Shown in pieces: positions 9,001 through 17,365 of a stretch of 64,000 nucleotides of DNA. The translations under genes were made by a program, and so were the position numbers. Origin of the DNA: Flavobacterium gyeonganense (GTDB lineage: Bacteria; Bacteroidota; Bacteroidia; Flavobacteriales; Flavobacteriaceae); the NCBI RefSeq assembly GCF_029625295.1, contig NZ_CP121112.1, positions 2,480,001 through 2,544,000 on the forward strand. The letters run 5' to 3'. Under the pieces are notes generated by a model. It had not been told where the DNA came from and ran no database searches. It worked only from the letters and a program-made list of their open reading frames with translations. Every line of letters begins with the position of its first letter. Position 1 is the first letter of the stretch.

Positions 9001-9190
9001 CAATCGCGTCTTCCCCTTTTATTAAAGTGAAAGCATGTTTAATAGTTTTGCCAATATGCTGAGATAACAATTGAGATGCTTCTGCTTTGTCTATTGTAGT
9101 TTTTTTTACTTGAAAAGTTTCTTTATCAAGCTCATTTATTTTGTAATTGATTAGTTTCGTTACTAATTCTTCATAGAGTCCTTGATTCAT
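6041..9190 (-). CDS. PLD nuclease / SF2 helicase / DUF3427 protein
   Basis: A 1049-residue protein with three parts. Residues about 120-280 form a single phospholipase-D-like nuclease domain with the motif HAKAYLF...GSSNFS (H222, K224, S241-N243). Residues about 318-680 form a superfamily 2 helicase: Walker A AATGTGKT (347-354), DEAH box (442-445), TAT (468-470) and arginine-finger motif QQLGRGLR (643-650). The C-terminal 350 residues correspond to the DUF3427 region found in proteins of this architecture. The start is coupled to the upstream NUDIX gene by a 4-bp overlap. Such multi-domain helicase-nucleases are common in defence or DNA-processing islands; a defence role here is inference. 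No methyltransferase is adjacent, so it is not a classical restriction system. Confidence 0.88.
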   Translation of the reverse strand: MNQGLYEELVTKLINYKINELDKETFQVKKTTIDKAEASQLLSQHIGKTIKHAFTLIKGEDAIETQIEISNKIILFLKEELKKEEFEDDLIETEGKILKAVFTKVDSHFTDLDLHLKEITPYTRLIHSELFTGGNSGTTLESELRKEILSSDKIDLLVSFIKWKGIRILERELREFTERGGKLRIITTTYIGATDSKAVEFLASLENTEVKVSYNISNERLHAKAYLFERNTGFHTAYIGSSNFSRSALTDGLEWNLKVTTKEVGHIIDKFKKTFEAYWQNSDFELYDQKIHSEKLVIALKQGRFSKENTFTTAYFDIKPYSYQNEILEKLEVERTVHNRNRNLLVAATGTGKTVISAFDYKKFKSNNKSSKLLFIAHRKEILEQSLSKFRGVLKDNDFGQLWVDGIEPTNNEYIFASIQTLKNRLKEIKLSPDYYDFIIIDEAHHQKAFSYRPILDYFKPKILLGLTATPERMDNKNILEDFCNRIAAEIRLPEAMNKGLLCPFQYFGISDSIDLKNISWANGKYLASELTNVYTKNDVRVGEIINSLNKYTNDIHDVCAIGFCVSIKHAEYMTEKFNLAKLNAKYLTTNNKNEREVIRNEFKNKKINYLFVVDIFNEGIDIPEIDTVLFLRPTESLTIFLQQLGRGLRLFEGKECLTVLDFVGNSRPEYDFESKFRALIGKTTTSVQKEIEDDFPHLPLGCSVVLEKKAKETILENIQKATSLNVTQLINKIRGFHEQTKLPLTLNNFIALNHISIETIYSKKETWSRLCQRAGVFNDFDSTNEKQIYSAISNKWLSTNSTSYFNFILKIAKLNFNINIGDFDENEKAMLLMLHYDIWQNAGGYESLEESIRTIGKNKILINEIIEVLEILIDKVDFKETEIQLPYNQPLKLHARYTRDQILVAFRMSTFEKKSSNAIGVGVAENKELNTEILFIDLIKSEEDYSPTTLYNDFAISETLFHWQSQNQTRDDKGKGLTYINHKELKKNILLFIREKSKNEFGNTMGYVFIGEGNFKENEGSKPMNIKWELKEPMPNYLWKESAKMSIG

Positions 9191-9582
9191 ATTCCAATTT
9201 TTAAAAATTCCTCAACAATTGGCAAATCCGCTTCTGCCCAATCTAAGTTTAATAATTCTGATTTTTCTAACAACTTAAAACAATTATGTTCTGCTAAATT
9301 AATCTCACCTGATATATAATTAGCCAGAAAAGGAATTAAATTTATTTTAAAGGTTCCATAATCATAAATACTATTTGAAAGCTTTTTTAAAACATCAATT
9401 TCAATATTTATTTCTTCTTTAATTTCTCTTTTAATACATTCTATTTCATTTTCATTATTTTCAACTTTCCCACCTGGAAACTCCCATTTTAAAGGTAATT
9501 TCATTTTTTCACTGCGTTGTGTTACTAAGATTTTTTTATCTTTTAAAATAATTGCGCATGTGACGTTTATGATTTTAGTCAT
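9187..9582 (-). CDS. NUDIX hydrolase, MutT/8-oxo-dGTPase-like
   Basis: The 131-residue protein carries the Nudix box as GKVENNENEIECIKREIKEE in the first half, with both catalytic glutamates of REIKEE. The N-terminal INVTCAIILKDKKILVTQRS and the LKWEFPGGK motif are typical of MutT-type (deoxy)nucleoside triphosphate pyrophosphohydrolases. The 3' end overlaps the helicase gene by 4 bp (ATGA), so the two are translationally coupled and probably act together. In housekeeping settings mutT is not linked to a helicase, so the context suggests nucleotide sanitising or signal degradation within a cassette. Confidence 0.88.
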   Translation of the reverse strand: MTKIINVTCAIILKDKKILVTQRSEKMKLPLKWEFPGGKVENNENEIECIKREIKEEINIEIDVLKKLSNSIYDYGTFKINLIPFLANYISGEINLAEHNCFKLLEKSELLNLDWAEADLPIVEEFLKIGI

Positions 9583-9659
9583 TTTATTAGAGTGATGAAC
9601 AATTTATTAACGAAGCCTAATATTAGTAAAATATAATCATATTAACTATTTTTCTTGTT

Positions 9660-10133
9660 TTAGATGTTATCATTTTCAGGATACATTATATTAAAGTAAT
9701 TTTCAAAAGCTTTACAAAGTAATTCTTTATTTATTGCAAATAATTCGTATCTAATATCCATATGTTTAATATATTCTTCACCACTTTCGCTAATTTCTTC
9801 ACCATTAAGTTTTCGAGTTAATATAACGCTTAACAAAACGTTATCGCATTGATGAAATTTTGGGTAATATCTATAAATGAAGGACCAATAATCGAATATA
9901 TCTATACTTTCTTTTTCTTCTTTATGGTCTTCCTCTTCGAATTCATTAATTACTAGAAACTCTAGCCAACTTATTGCTTCTCCGATTCCTTTGTAAAAAG
10001 AATTTCTTTCCAATCGAGTTTCAAAAGTGTATTTCTTTAAGTTTATTATCTTTTCATAATCAGTCAGAACTTCATTATTATGATACTTCATTATTTGCTC
10101 TTTACCGAAAATTATTTTTACTATATATTTCAT
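9660..10133 (-). CDS. hypothetical protein, acidic and helical
   Basis: I do not recognise this 157-residue protein. It has no signal peptide or membrane segment, is rich in Glu, Lys, Tyr and Ile, and has an acidic loop (NEFEEEDHKEEKESIDIFD) in the middle, with a helical C-terminus ending in ENYFNIMYPEND. It lies 77 bp upstream of the NUDIX gene on the same strand and could be the first gene of the same transcription unit, with the helicase last. An alternative start at Met15 is possible. No function is proposed. Confidence 0.6.
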   Translation of the reverse strand: MKYIVKIIFGKEQIMKYHNNEVLTDYEKIINLKKYTFETRLERNSFYKGIGEAISWLEFLVINEFEEEDHKEEKESIDIFDYWSFIYRYYPKFHQCDNVLLSVILTRKLNGEEISESGEEYIKHMDIRYELFAINKELLCKAFENYFNIMYPENDNI

Positions 10134-10274
10134 TTTTTGATTATGGATTTTGATATTATTCTAAAAAATATTTTAAATCTAGATTATTCAAATGTAACAT
10201 TGAAATGAAAATCGACCCGCTTACAATTGACCTCATTAGATAATAATTTTCAACTCTAATTTTTATTTTTTTTT

Positions 10275-10310
10275 CTCATAAAAAACGCCAATCATTTCTG
10301 ACTGGCGTTT
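10275..10310 (-). terminator. rho-independent terminator on the minus strand
   Basis: AAACGCCA (10283-10290) pairs with TGGCGTTT (10303-10310), and on the minus strand the hairpin is followed by a T-run. It would stop read-through from the AsmA gene before the 9.6-10.1 kb gene. Confidence 0.6.
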
Positions 10311-10342
10311 AAAATATTTCTAAAAAGTTCTTATGAAAACCA

Positions 10343-10435
10343 AAACCCCTAGCCCTGATCGAAGCGGCATCCTTTTGTGTCTCGTTTTTAGGACGAGATC
10401 ATAAAAGATAGGGTGGAGAGCAGGATACGAGCGAT
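10343..10435 (+). repeat. structured intergenic element, possible flavo-1-like RNA motif, copy 1
   Basis: The block reads CCCCTAGCCCTGATCGAAGC, GGCATCC, then a hairpin (CTCGT...ACGAG, 10381-10396), then AAAAGATAGGGTGGAGAGCA. The two flanking modules (GAT-GAAGCGG-ATCC and AGAT-G-AGC-GGA) recur in reverse orientation at 26428-26550. I know this sequence pattern as a frequent intergenic element in flavobacteria, and it may correspond to the published flavo-1 RNA motif, but I cannot check that here. The rest of 10134-10551 holds only a terminator and a partial AAATTCCAAATTCCAA repeat. Confidence 0.5.
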
Positions 10436-10551
10436 AGCGAACTGACGAAGTAAATAGTTTCTAAAATTTAAATTCCAAATTCCAATCTTTGTCGAGTTTC
10501 TTATGAAGATTCCTCGTACCTCGGAATGACAAAATGCGTTTTATTTATTTA

Positions 10552-13004
10552 CTATTTATCCTTCTTCCCCCATTTAATTTTTATTTTTCCGGCATCGTCT
10601 ACGGCGAGTAAATGCAGGACGATTCCGCGTTGACGAACGGCGTCGCGCTCTGCTTTGGTGGCGAGCTGGGCGTCGTCTTTGGAGTTTCGGAGCGGGACGG
10701 TGAGGGCCAAATTGGTGCCTCGACCAAAGGAATAAACGCCCTGTGCATCCATGTTGAGAACGCTGGAACTAATGGTGAGTTGATTAACGTCGATTTGCTC
10801 GCCACGAAGTTTGAAGTTGCCGGATAAATCGCTGAAGGTGATGTTTTCGACATCGCGAAACGGAAAGGCAAATTTGCCGATTTTCATAATGGGTTCAAAG
10901 TTGAGTAAAGCGCCCTGAGTGACATTGAAAGTGAGTTTTCCGTGTGAAGAATTGGTGATCAGTTCACCATTGCTGTTGATTAAACCGGTTATATTGACGT
11001 TGCTGGAGAGTTTTCCGCGGATGTTGCCGGGCGAAAATGAAGTGACTCCGAAGTTATTGAACGATTTTAAAAAACTCGCAATATCAACCTGATTGACCTG
11101 CGCGGTTGAAGTGAAATTATAGTTTTTGCCATTGGGCGAAACGGTCGAACTGAAATTGATGCTTCCGCCGGAAGTCTGCAGGGAACCATTTTTGATGACA
11201 AGCCGTGAATCTATCATCTGAATTTGTGCTTTGGTGTTGGTTGCGGTGAGTTTATTGTACGTTATTTTGTCGGCTTTGATGCTGATATCGACAATGCATT
11301 TTTCAATCGCAGTCCGCAGCTGATTTGACATGGAAGGTTTTTTGGCAGTAATTTTCTTTTTTTGTGAAGAGGCCAAAACGCCCAGAAATTGCCTGATGTC
11401 GATACTCGGGCAATAAATATTCCAGTTTACGACCATTTTTTCAGGAGCGTCATAATATAAATTCAGGAAATTATCGATTCTTCCGTCGATAAAAATGGTG
11501 TTTTTTTGGTGTTTATAGGCTATTTTTTTAATGAGCAAAGCTTCCTGTGTGAACTCGAGCTGTACGTTGATTTTTTCGGCATGGACGTTTTTCGGAATAA
11601 AATGAAAAGAAGCATTCTGAACGTTTACATTGCCAATAAAACGGGGTTTGGTAATGTACAAATCAACAATATCAAACTGAAATTTTAGGTTGGCCGCGGC
11701 ATGACCTCCGGTAAAATTAATCCACTTTTCGGCGTTTTCTTCGTTGAGGTTTTCGATGTCAAAATCAGATTTTACGATTCCGGTTGCAAGTGGTTTGTCC
11801 AGATTATTAATCGATAATTGCGGAATTGTAAGCGGAATGTTTTTGTATTTTCCGGATAAGCGCGTTAAAATGATAGCAGAATTTGCGTCGTTGAAACCTG
11901 CTTTTGGTTTGAAATTATTTGTAAAAATGCCTTTGAAACCGCAATCGGTAATTAAGCCGTCGGGAATGCTCAGTTCGTTGTTTTTGACTTCGGCCTGAAC
12001 GACAATTTTTGGATCACCTTCGGCATTAAAATCGCCTTTGATGTCGCAATTCACATCAATTTCTTCCTTTAGATTGAAGCGATTGAGTTTAGAACTGATA
12101 TTTTCCGAAAGTAAATTCGAAGCATCTTCCCATAAAATAGTAGTGCCGATATTGATTCCGAAAAGCGCATTGCCTTTGGCTAAATTGAAAAAAGCAACAA
12201 TATCAAAAGCATCTTTTCCGATTTTTAGATTCTCGGTTTTGACGTCTATTTTCTCTTTTTCGGCAGCATAGGAAACGGCAAAAGTGCCTTCGAGTATTTT
12301 TTCTTTGGCGAAACTTCCGTGAACGGTATTAAAAGCGAGACTTTTGATATTGGTTTTCAGGAATACATTGGTCTGCCAATTTTCGTCATCATATTTTACT
12401 TTCGATTTTAAACTGGCAATATCAAAATCAAACAATTTATGTCCAACGCGATTGTCCAATACAAAATGAACATCGTTGAGGTCAATCTGATCGATTGTGG
12501 TTTCGGTTTTCGATTGGTTTTCGGGCGTTTTTTTCTTTTTGGTTTAAAAATGTTGGCGTTTGAATAGCCATTTTCGGCTTTGTATACGTAAATCTGCGCT
12601 TCGTTGATCAGGATTTTATGAATATTGATTTCGCTTTGCATCAAACTCCAGACGTTTAAACGGACTTCTATTTCTTTGGCTTTCAGTAAAGTATGTTTGT
12701 GAGTATTCCAGTGATTGTCCTTTAGTTCAACCTCTTTTAACGCCAGCGTAAAATTGGGAAAACCGGTTAAAAATTTATACTGAAAATCACCAACATGAAA
12801 TTTTCCGTTGATGTTCTCATTAATTTTATTGTTGATTTTGGCTATTATTTCAGCTTTATTCTGGTTGAAATAAACAGACAGCGCTGCGGAAGCGATTACA
12901 ATAAGTGCAATACATCCTAAAATAAAGAAGCCAAGACGTTTGACGAACTTTTTAAAACGAACCGATTGTAAAAAGGTTTTGATAGAATGCAACGTTTTTT
13001 TCAT
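10552..13004 (-). pseudogene. AsmA family outer-membrane biogenesis protein, frameshifted
   Basis: Two overlapping frames make up one gene of about 817 codons. The first (13004 to 12408) gives an N-terminal membrane anchor (LGFFILGCIALIVIASAALS) and the AsmA start domain (VGDFQYKFLTGFPNFTLAL). The second (to 10552) continues with DNRVGHKLFDFDIASLKSKV and the long beta-rich body, ending in the AsmA C-terminal region (LTVPLRNSKDD...). At the T7 run 12528-12534 one extra base joins the frames, so the N-terminal part reads on into TPENQSKTE...VHFVLDNRVG. AsmA/TamB-like proteins bridge the envelope and help outer-membrane assembly or lipid transport. The break may be real or a homopolymer sequencing error; all coding signal downstream is intact. 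Confidence 0.85.
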
Positions 13005-13164
13005 CAGAAACTGTTTTGTTTTATTAAAGATACGTTAAAAAAATGAGTCGGTTTAAAAAATTGGTTTTCAGTTGATTAAGCAATAAATACTTGTAAATAA
13101 GCGCTTTACTGTTCATATAATTATTGACAATACATTTATAATCAAAACTAATTTGCGAATAACG

Positions 13165-13192
13165 TTTGATTGATTTAAAATTTCTAAATTTG
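13165..13192 (+). promoter_or_regulatory. putative trxA promoter (TTTG / TAAATTTG)
   Basis: TTTG at 13165-13168 and TAAATTTG at 13185-13192 resemble the Bacteroidota -33/-7 pair, though the 16-bp gap is a little short. The boxes end 73 bp upstream of the trxA ATG. Confidence 0.45.
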
Positions 13193-13265
13193 TACTCAAG
13201 TTTAAAACTTATTAAAAAATTGTTTCCCTGAACCGGTTGAAGGGATAATCTTAAAATAAATTATT

Positions 13266-13583
13266 ATGGCATTAGCAATCACAGATGCTACTTTTGATGA
13301 AGTAGTTTTGAAATCAGATAAACCTGTAATGGTAGATTTTTGGGCAGCATGGTGCGGTCCTTGTAGAATGGTTGGTCCAATCATTGACGAATTAAGCAGC
13401 GAATACGAAGGTAAAGTAGTTGTTGGAAAAGTTGATGTTGATGCAAACCAGGAATTCGCAGCAAAATATGGTGTGCGTAACATTCCAACTGTTTTGGTTT
13501 TCCATAAAGGAGAAGTAGTAGGAAAACAAGTAGGAGTAGCTCCTAAACAAACTTACGCCGATAGCTTAGACGCTTTGTTGTAA
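13266..13583 (+). CDS. trxA: thioredoxin
   Basis: The 105-residue protein is a single thioredoxin fold with no signal peptide, hence cytoplasmic. It has the active site FWAAWCGPCRMVGP (WCGPC at 29-33), the buried Asp of VMVDFWA, and the cis-proline loop RNIPTVLVF. It reduces protein disulfides using electrons from thioredoxin reductase. It is monocistronic, with its own candidate promoter upstream and a bidirectional terminator downstream. Confidence 0.96.
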   Translation: MALAITDATFDEVVLKSDKPVMVDFWAAWCGPCRMVGPIIDELSSEYEGKVVVGKVDVDANQEFAAKYGVRNIPTVLVFHKGEVVGKQVGVAPKQTYADSLDALL

Positions 13584-13604
13584 TCGTAAGATTATAATTT
13601 ATAT

Positions 13605-13636
13605 AAAAAACGCCTGACGAAAGTCGGGCGTTTTTT
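13605..13636. terminator. bidirectional terminator between trxA and the histidine kinase gene
   Basis: AAAAAACGCCTGAC and GTCGGGCGTTTTTT form a strong GC stem with a GAAA loop, flanked by A and T runs, so it works on both strands. It slightly overlaps the stop region of the convergent kinase gene. Confidence 0.85.
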
Positions 13637-15713
13637 ATTGAAATAAAATGGTAAAAGTAGTTCCGAAGCCGGGCTTTGAGCTGACTTCGATCTTGCAGTT
13701 AATCGCTGTTCCCAGATCCCTTATCAAATGAAGACCTAAACCTGATTTGATTCCTATTACTTCTGAATCATTGTAAAGAGCTTTGAATTTTTCCAGATTT
13801 TCTCCCGGGCCATTATCTGTTATCGAAAGAAACGTTTTGTTGTTTTCCTTCCAGGCTTTCCAGATTATTTTTCCGTTTTTGTTTTTATCCAGTGCTTTTA
13901 CAGCATTTCCTGTCAGGTTTCTGATAATGGTTTTGAGATAATTTTCATCGGTATTTAAAATAATGTTTTCGGAATTTTCAAATGAAATTTCGATATTTTC
14001 TATGGCTGAAAAATGCTTTTCAGTATCTTCAAATATAACTTCGACTGGAATATTTTTTAAATGTGGTTTGAAATTTTCCATCTGCCCTTTGCTCCAAAGC
14101 AAAATATCTTCCATGGAGGATAATAAATTTTCAGCTCCTGAAATAATTTTGGTCTGCATTCGTAAAGCAGTTTCTTCGTCAATGAGTTCGGGATTTTCTT
14201 TTTGAAGATGTAAAAAGTGAATCAGATTTGAAATCGGGCTTCTTAAATCATGGTTTAGAATTCCGAAGAATCTCGCTTTGATTTTGTTGGCTTCATCTAG
14301 TTCCTGATTCAGGAGCTGTAATTTTTGATTTGTTTTTTTACGGTTTTGATTTTGTCTGAACAACAATAATCCGATTATAAAAACCAATACAAGTCCCGAA
14401 ATCAAATAGAAGCGCTGTTTTCTGGCATCGTTAATCTGAATGTTTTTAATGGTGTTTTCTGCCGAAAGGTTTTTAATTTTCTGCTGTTTGGTTTTATTCT
14501 GATATCGTGCTTCGGCATTGGCAATACTTTGTTTAGCCGACTCCTGCATCATCTCGTCATTGTATCTGGAGTAGATTTCCTTATAATAAAAAGCATCTTT
14601 CCAAAGCCCTAGAGCAGCATAGCTTTGAGACAGTTTCTGATTGATAATAACAAAGAATTCCTTGTCGTAATTTAATGCATTTTTTGATGCTTCTTTAAGT
14701 GTCTTGATGGCATTTTTGTAATCTCCCTTCTCATATAAAACCCTGCCCATAATGGTGTTGGCTTCCATAAGAATTTCTTCATCCGTTGACTTTTGTCCAA
14801 ATAAAACAGCTTTTTTGGCATAATAGTAAGCCTTGTAGATCTGTCCTTCATCGGCATGATATTTAGACATGCTTTGATTTGCAAAACTTAAATTAAGAAA
14901 CAGTGAATCTTTTGCTGTCGGGAAAGTGTAGATTAAGTTATAATATTTTTTAATGCTGTCCGGCTGTTTTTTGGCAGCGTAACACTGTAATAAATAATTG
15001 CATGAAAAAGCACTTACGTAGGGAGATGTTTTAATGTAAGGTTTTGATTCGTTTAAATACTCAATAGCTTTGTCAAATTGTTTCATTTTGACATATGCAC
15101 TTGCAATTTGGCAATAGGAGACCCCTATGTTTTCTGTATTTGGTTCACTTTTATCAAGTCGTTTTTTGTAATTTATGGCTTTTAACTGATATAAAATAAA
15201 ATTTTCATATTCAGAAGTATTCAAATAATACTCGCCGAGACTACCGTAAAGCACCGCTTGTACATAATTACTTTTGGTCGTATCAAGTACTTTTTTGATG
15301 GTTTCAATTAATTCTTTGCCTTTTTGGGTTTCATTTAGAGAATAATAGATATAGTTGAGCCGCATCAAAGAAGAAGTTTGGTTTTCTATATGACGGACTT
15401 TGTGAGCGTATTTCCATGAATTTTCATAGTTAACCAATGCTTTTTTGTATTGATTATTGCTAAATTCATAAGCAATTCCCTGCCGCAGGTAAAATGTACT
15501 TAAATATTTGTAATGGTTTTTTGAAAGTGCAATTCCTTTTTGTGAGGCAATGATAAGTTTGGAATATTCTTCTTTATCTAAAAGTGATTGGGTATAGGTA
15601 AGTAAGGCATCCAGTTTTTGAATGGTTGTTTTATATTTTGTCAAATTCGGCTCCTGTTGTCCAAAAACAGAAATAGTAATAAAAAACAAAATCAAAAAAC
15701 CGGCTTTATTCAT
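13635..15713 (-). CDS. TPR-containing sensor histidine kinase
   Basis: A 692-residue membrane kinase. After a signal-like segment (MNKAGFLILFFITISVFGQ) a periplasmic region of about 400 residues consists of tetratricopeptide-like helical repeats, then a membrane helix (about 435-453), a coiled linker, a dimerisation domain with phospho-acceptor H488 (FFGILNHDLRSPISNL), and an HATPase domain with N-box (NLTGNAVKAL), DNGPG and GLGLHLI. Its start directly follows the stop of the LytTR regulator gene (TAG then ATG), so the pair is translationally coupled. The TPR input domain probably senses a protein or peptide rather than a small ligand. The two neighbouring lipoprotein genes share the regulator's upstream motif. 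Confidence 0.92.
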   Translation of the reverse strand: MNKAGFLILFFITISVFGQQEPNLTKYKTTIQKLDALLTYTQSLLDKEEYSKLIIASQKGIALSKNHYKYLSTFYLRQGIAYEFSNNQYKKALVNYENSWKYAHKVRHIENQTSSLMRLNYIYYSLNETQKGKELIETIKKVLDTTKSNYVQAVLYGSLGEYYLNTSEYENFILYQLKAINYKKRLDKSEPNTENIGVSYCQIASAYVKMKQFDKAIEYLNESKPYIKTSPYVSAFSCNYLLQCYAAKKQPDSIKKYYNLIYTFPTAKDSLFLNLSFANQSMSKYHADEGQIYKAYYYAKKAVLFGQKSTDEEILMEANTIMGRVLYEKGDYKNAIKTLKEASKNALNYDKEFFVIINQKLSQSYAALGLWKDAFYYKEIYSRYNDEMMQESAKQSIANAEARYQNKTKQQKIKNLSAENTIKNIQINDARKQRFYLISGLVLVFIIGLLLFRQNQNRKKTNQKLQLLNQELDEANKIKARFFGILNHDLRSPISNLIHFLHLQKENPELIDEETALRMQTKIISGAENLLSSMEDILLWSKGQMENFKPHLKNIPVEVIFEDTEKHFSAIENIEISFENSENIILNTDENYLKTIIRNLTGNAVKALDKNKNGKIIWKAWKENNKTFLSITDNGPGENLEKFKALYNDSEVIGIKSGLGLHLIRDLGTAINCKIEVSSKPGFGTTFTILFQ

Positions 15714-16418
15714 CTAAATGAGATTAAGGTTGTCTTTGTAACTTCTGCCAACCGGAATGGAGATATTATTGTTTAAAATAATTTCGGTCGAATTCATTTT
15801 CTGGATAAATTGTTTTTGCACAGCAAAACTTCTGTGAATTCTGATAAAAGATTGAAAATGACTTTCTTTTAAAAGATTTCCGATACTCGATAAAACACAA
15901 TGCCTTTTTCCTTCGGTAACAACTAATGTGTAATCTTTTAAGGCTTCGAGATACAGAATTTCATGCAGTTTTACTTTGGTCTGTTCATGACCTTCTTTGA
16001 TATAAATAGTATCTCCGCCGATGCTTGCCTCAAAGAGAGAAGCTTTGAGTTTTATTTCCATAAATTCCTCAATGCGCTTCATTGTTTGCGTAAAACGATC
16101 GAGTTTTAATGGCTTTACAATAAAATCGAGGGTTTCAATCTGAAAACTTTCTACAGCATGTTCCGGATGTGCGGTTATAAAAATGCAAACTGGAATTTCG
16201 AGGGCATCTTTTCTAAATTCGATTCCGTTTAAACCCGGCATATCAATGTCCAGAAATAAGATATCTACTTTTTGTTTTTGTATAAACGGAAGTGCGTTTT
16301 CAGCAGATTCGAAAACACCCAAAATATCCAGAACCGGAAATTTTTTGGCAAAAGATAGCACCGTCAGTCTGTCAATTTCATCATCATCAACGATAATACA
16401 AGAGTATTTCTTCATCAT
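15714..16418 (-). CDS. LytTR family response regulator
   Basis: The 234-residue protein has a receiver domain (acidic pair at D11-D12, phospho-acceptor D57 in FLDIDMPG, conserved Lys in FIVKPLKLD) and a C-terminal LytTR DNA-binding domain (about 135-234) with the typical ILYLEALKDYTLVVT, FIRIHRSFAV and IPVGRSYKDNL segments. LytTR proteins bind paired direct repeats on one face of the helix. Such a pair (TGTCTATT-N12-TGTCTATT) lies 22-49 bp upstream of this gene and again before a lipoprotein gene, so autoregulation is likely. It heads the kinase operon. Confidence 0.93.
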   Translation of the reverse strand: MMKKYSCIIVDDDEIDRLTVLSFAKKFPVLDILGVFESAENALPFIQKQKVDILFLDIDMPGLNGIEFRKDALEIPVCIFITAHPEHAVESFQIETLDFIVKPLKLDRFTQTMKRIEEFMEIKLKASLFEASIGGDTIYIKEGHEQTKVKLHEILYLEALKDYTLVVTEGKRHCVLSSIGNLLKESHFQSFIRIHRSFAVQKQFIQKMNSTEIILNNNISIPVGRSYKDNLNLI

Positions 16419-16439
16419 TCCAGCCTGTTTGGTGTTGTC

Positions 16440-16467
16440 TGTCTATTTAAAATGTTGTTTGTCTATT
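16440..16467. promoter_or_regulatory. probable LytTR binding site, copy 1 (paired direct repeat)
   Basis: TGTCTATT at 16440-16447 and 16460-16467 are separated by 12 bp, so the half-sites lie two helical turns apart, as in known LytTR operators. The whole 28-bp block differs by one base from the block at 17276-17303. It lies between the regulator gene (start 16418, minus) and a divergent lipoprotein gene (start 16620, plus), so it may serve both. Confidence 0.72.
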
Positions 16468-16619
16468 GGGTGTTTTTAACGAGATTTTATTGGTTCAAAT
16501 TTGTCCCGTAATTCAGTTGAAAGCAAAAATAAATCATTTTTCTGACTTTGAACTTTACAAAAATAAATGTTATTGAATTAAAAAAGAACCATTTGAACCA
16601 TTTTAAAATTAAAATTATT

Positions 16620-17198
16620 ATGAAAACGCTTAAAACTATTTTTGCCATTTTATCAATTGCAGTATTTACTGTTTCATGCAGTAATGATGATGATAATTCA
16701 CCAAAATTTCAGACAGAAAATCCGTTAGCCGCTTATTATACCCAAACCGGTTTTACAACTTCAACCAATTTTATCAATTCGGGGGATTACGAATTCGGAT
16801 TGGTATTTACGCCAACAGTTAAAGGAAAAATAAAAGCGATTACGTTAAAACTTCCGGCTACAAATCCTTCTTTACGTGTTACCATTTGGGATTATACAAC
16901 AAAAACAGTATTGCGTTCTGAAACTTTAAATGTTGCGACTGCGGATGTTGAAGTTAAAAAAGAAATTAGTGAGCTCGCTTTGGAGAAAGACAAAAAATAC
17001 CTGATCTCTATGAATTCTAATGACTGGTATAAAAAGAGCAAAGCGGATAATTCTGCCACTACATACCCTATTGTTGCCGGAAACATCACTTTTAATGAAT
17101 ACAGATGGCTTTCGGGCACAGCGCAGACTTTTCCGACCACGGTTTCATCAACATATAATGCAGGAGATTTAAGTTTTGATTTTCAGCAGACAGAATAA
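16620..17198 (+). CDS. lipoprotein, beta-rich, DUF4082-like
   Basis: I choose the ATG at 16620 because it directly starts a lipoprotein signal (MKTLKTIFAILSIAVFTVSC, Cys20, then SNDDD); an in-frame ATG at 16548 would add 24 residues with no signal character. The mature part of about 170 residues is beta-rich, with FGLVFTPTVKGKIKAITLKL and LRVTIWDYTTKTVLR, resembling DUF4082-type modules found in secreted Bacteroidota proteins. The acidic SNDDD after the Cys fits surface export of lipoproteins in this phylum. It is divergent from the LytTR/kinase operon across the 16440-16467 site, and is a likely target of that system. Confidence 0.75.
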   Translation: MKTLKTIFAILSIAVFTVSCSNDDDNSPKFQTENPLAAYYTQTGFTTSTNFINSGDYEFGLVFTPTVKGKIKAITLKLPATNPSLRVTIWDYTTKTVLRSETLNVATADVEVKKEISELALEKDKKYLISMNSNDWYKKSKADNSATTYPIVAGNITFNEYRWLSGTAQTFPTTVSSTYNAGDLSFDFQQTE

Positions 17199-17230
17199 TA
17201 TTTTTTGGATACTTTGAATTAGTAAGTTGA

Positions 17231-17259
17231 AAGGTCTGGCGAAAGTCGGGCCTTTTTTT
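17231..17259 (+). terminator. terminator of the first lipoprotein gene
   Basis: AAGGTCTGGC-GAAA-GTCGGGCCTT forms a stem with two wobble pairs and is followed by a run of seven T. Confidence 0.75.
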
Positions 17260-17275
17260 ATGTTTTAGGAATGTT

Positions 17276-17303
17276 TGTCTATTTAAAATGTCGTTTGTCT
17301 ATT
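17276..17303 (+). promoter_or_regulatory. probable LytTR binding site, copy 2
   Basis: TGTCTATT at 17276-17283 and 17296-17303 with a 12-bp spacer; 27 of 28 bases match copy 1. It ends 62 bp upstream of the second lipoprotein ATG and lies just past the terminator of the first, so the second gene has its own regulated promoter. Confidence 0.72.
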
Positions 17304-17365
17304 ACTGGTTTTTTACACTTCAATAGTGCTGCATCTTTGTTCTATAATAATTCAAAACCAAAATT

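Noticed and set aside
10599..10871. Overlapping frames on both strands within the 3' part of the AsmA gene.
   Set aside because: No domain or signal, and AsmA coding is continuous there.
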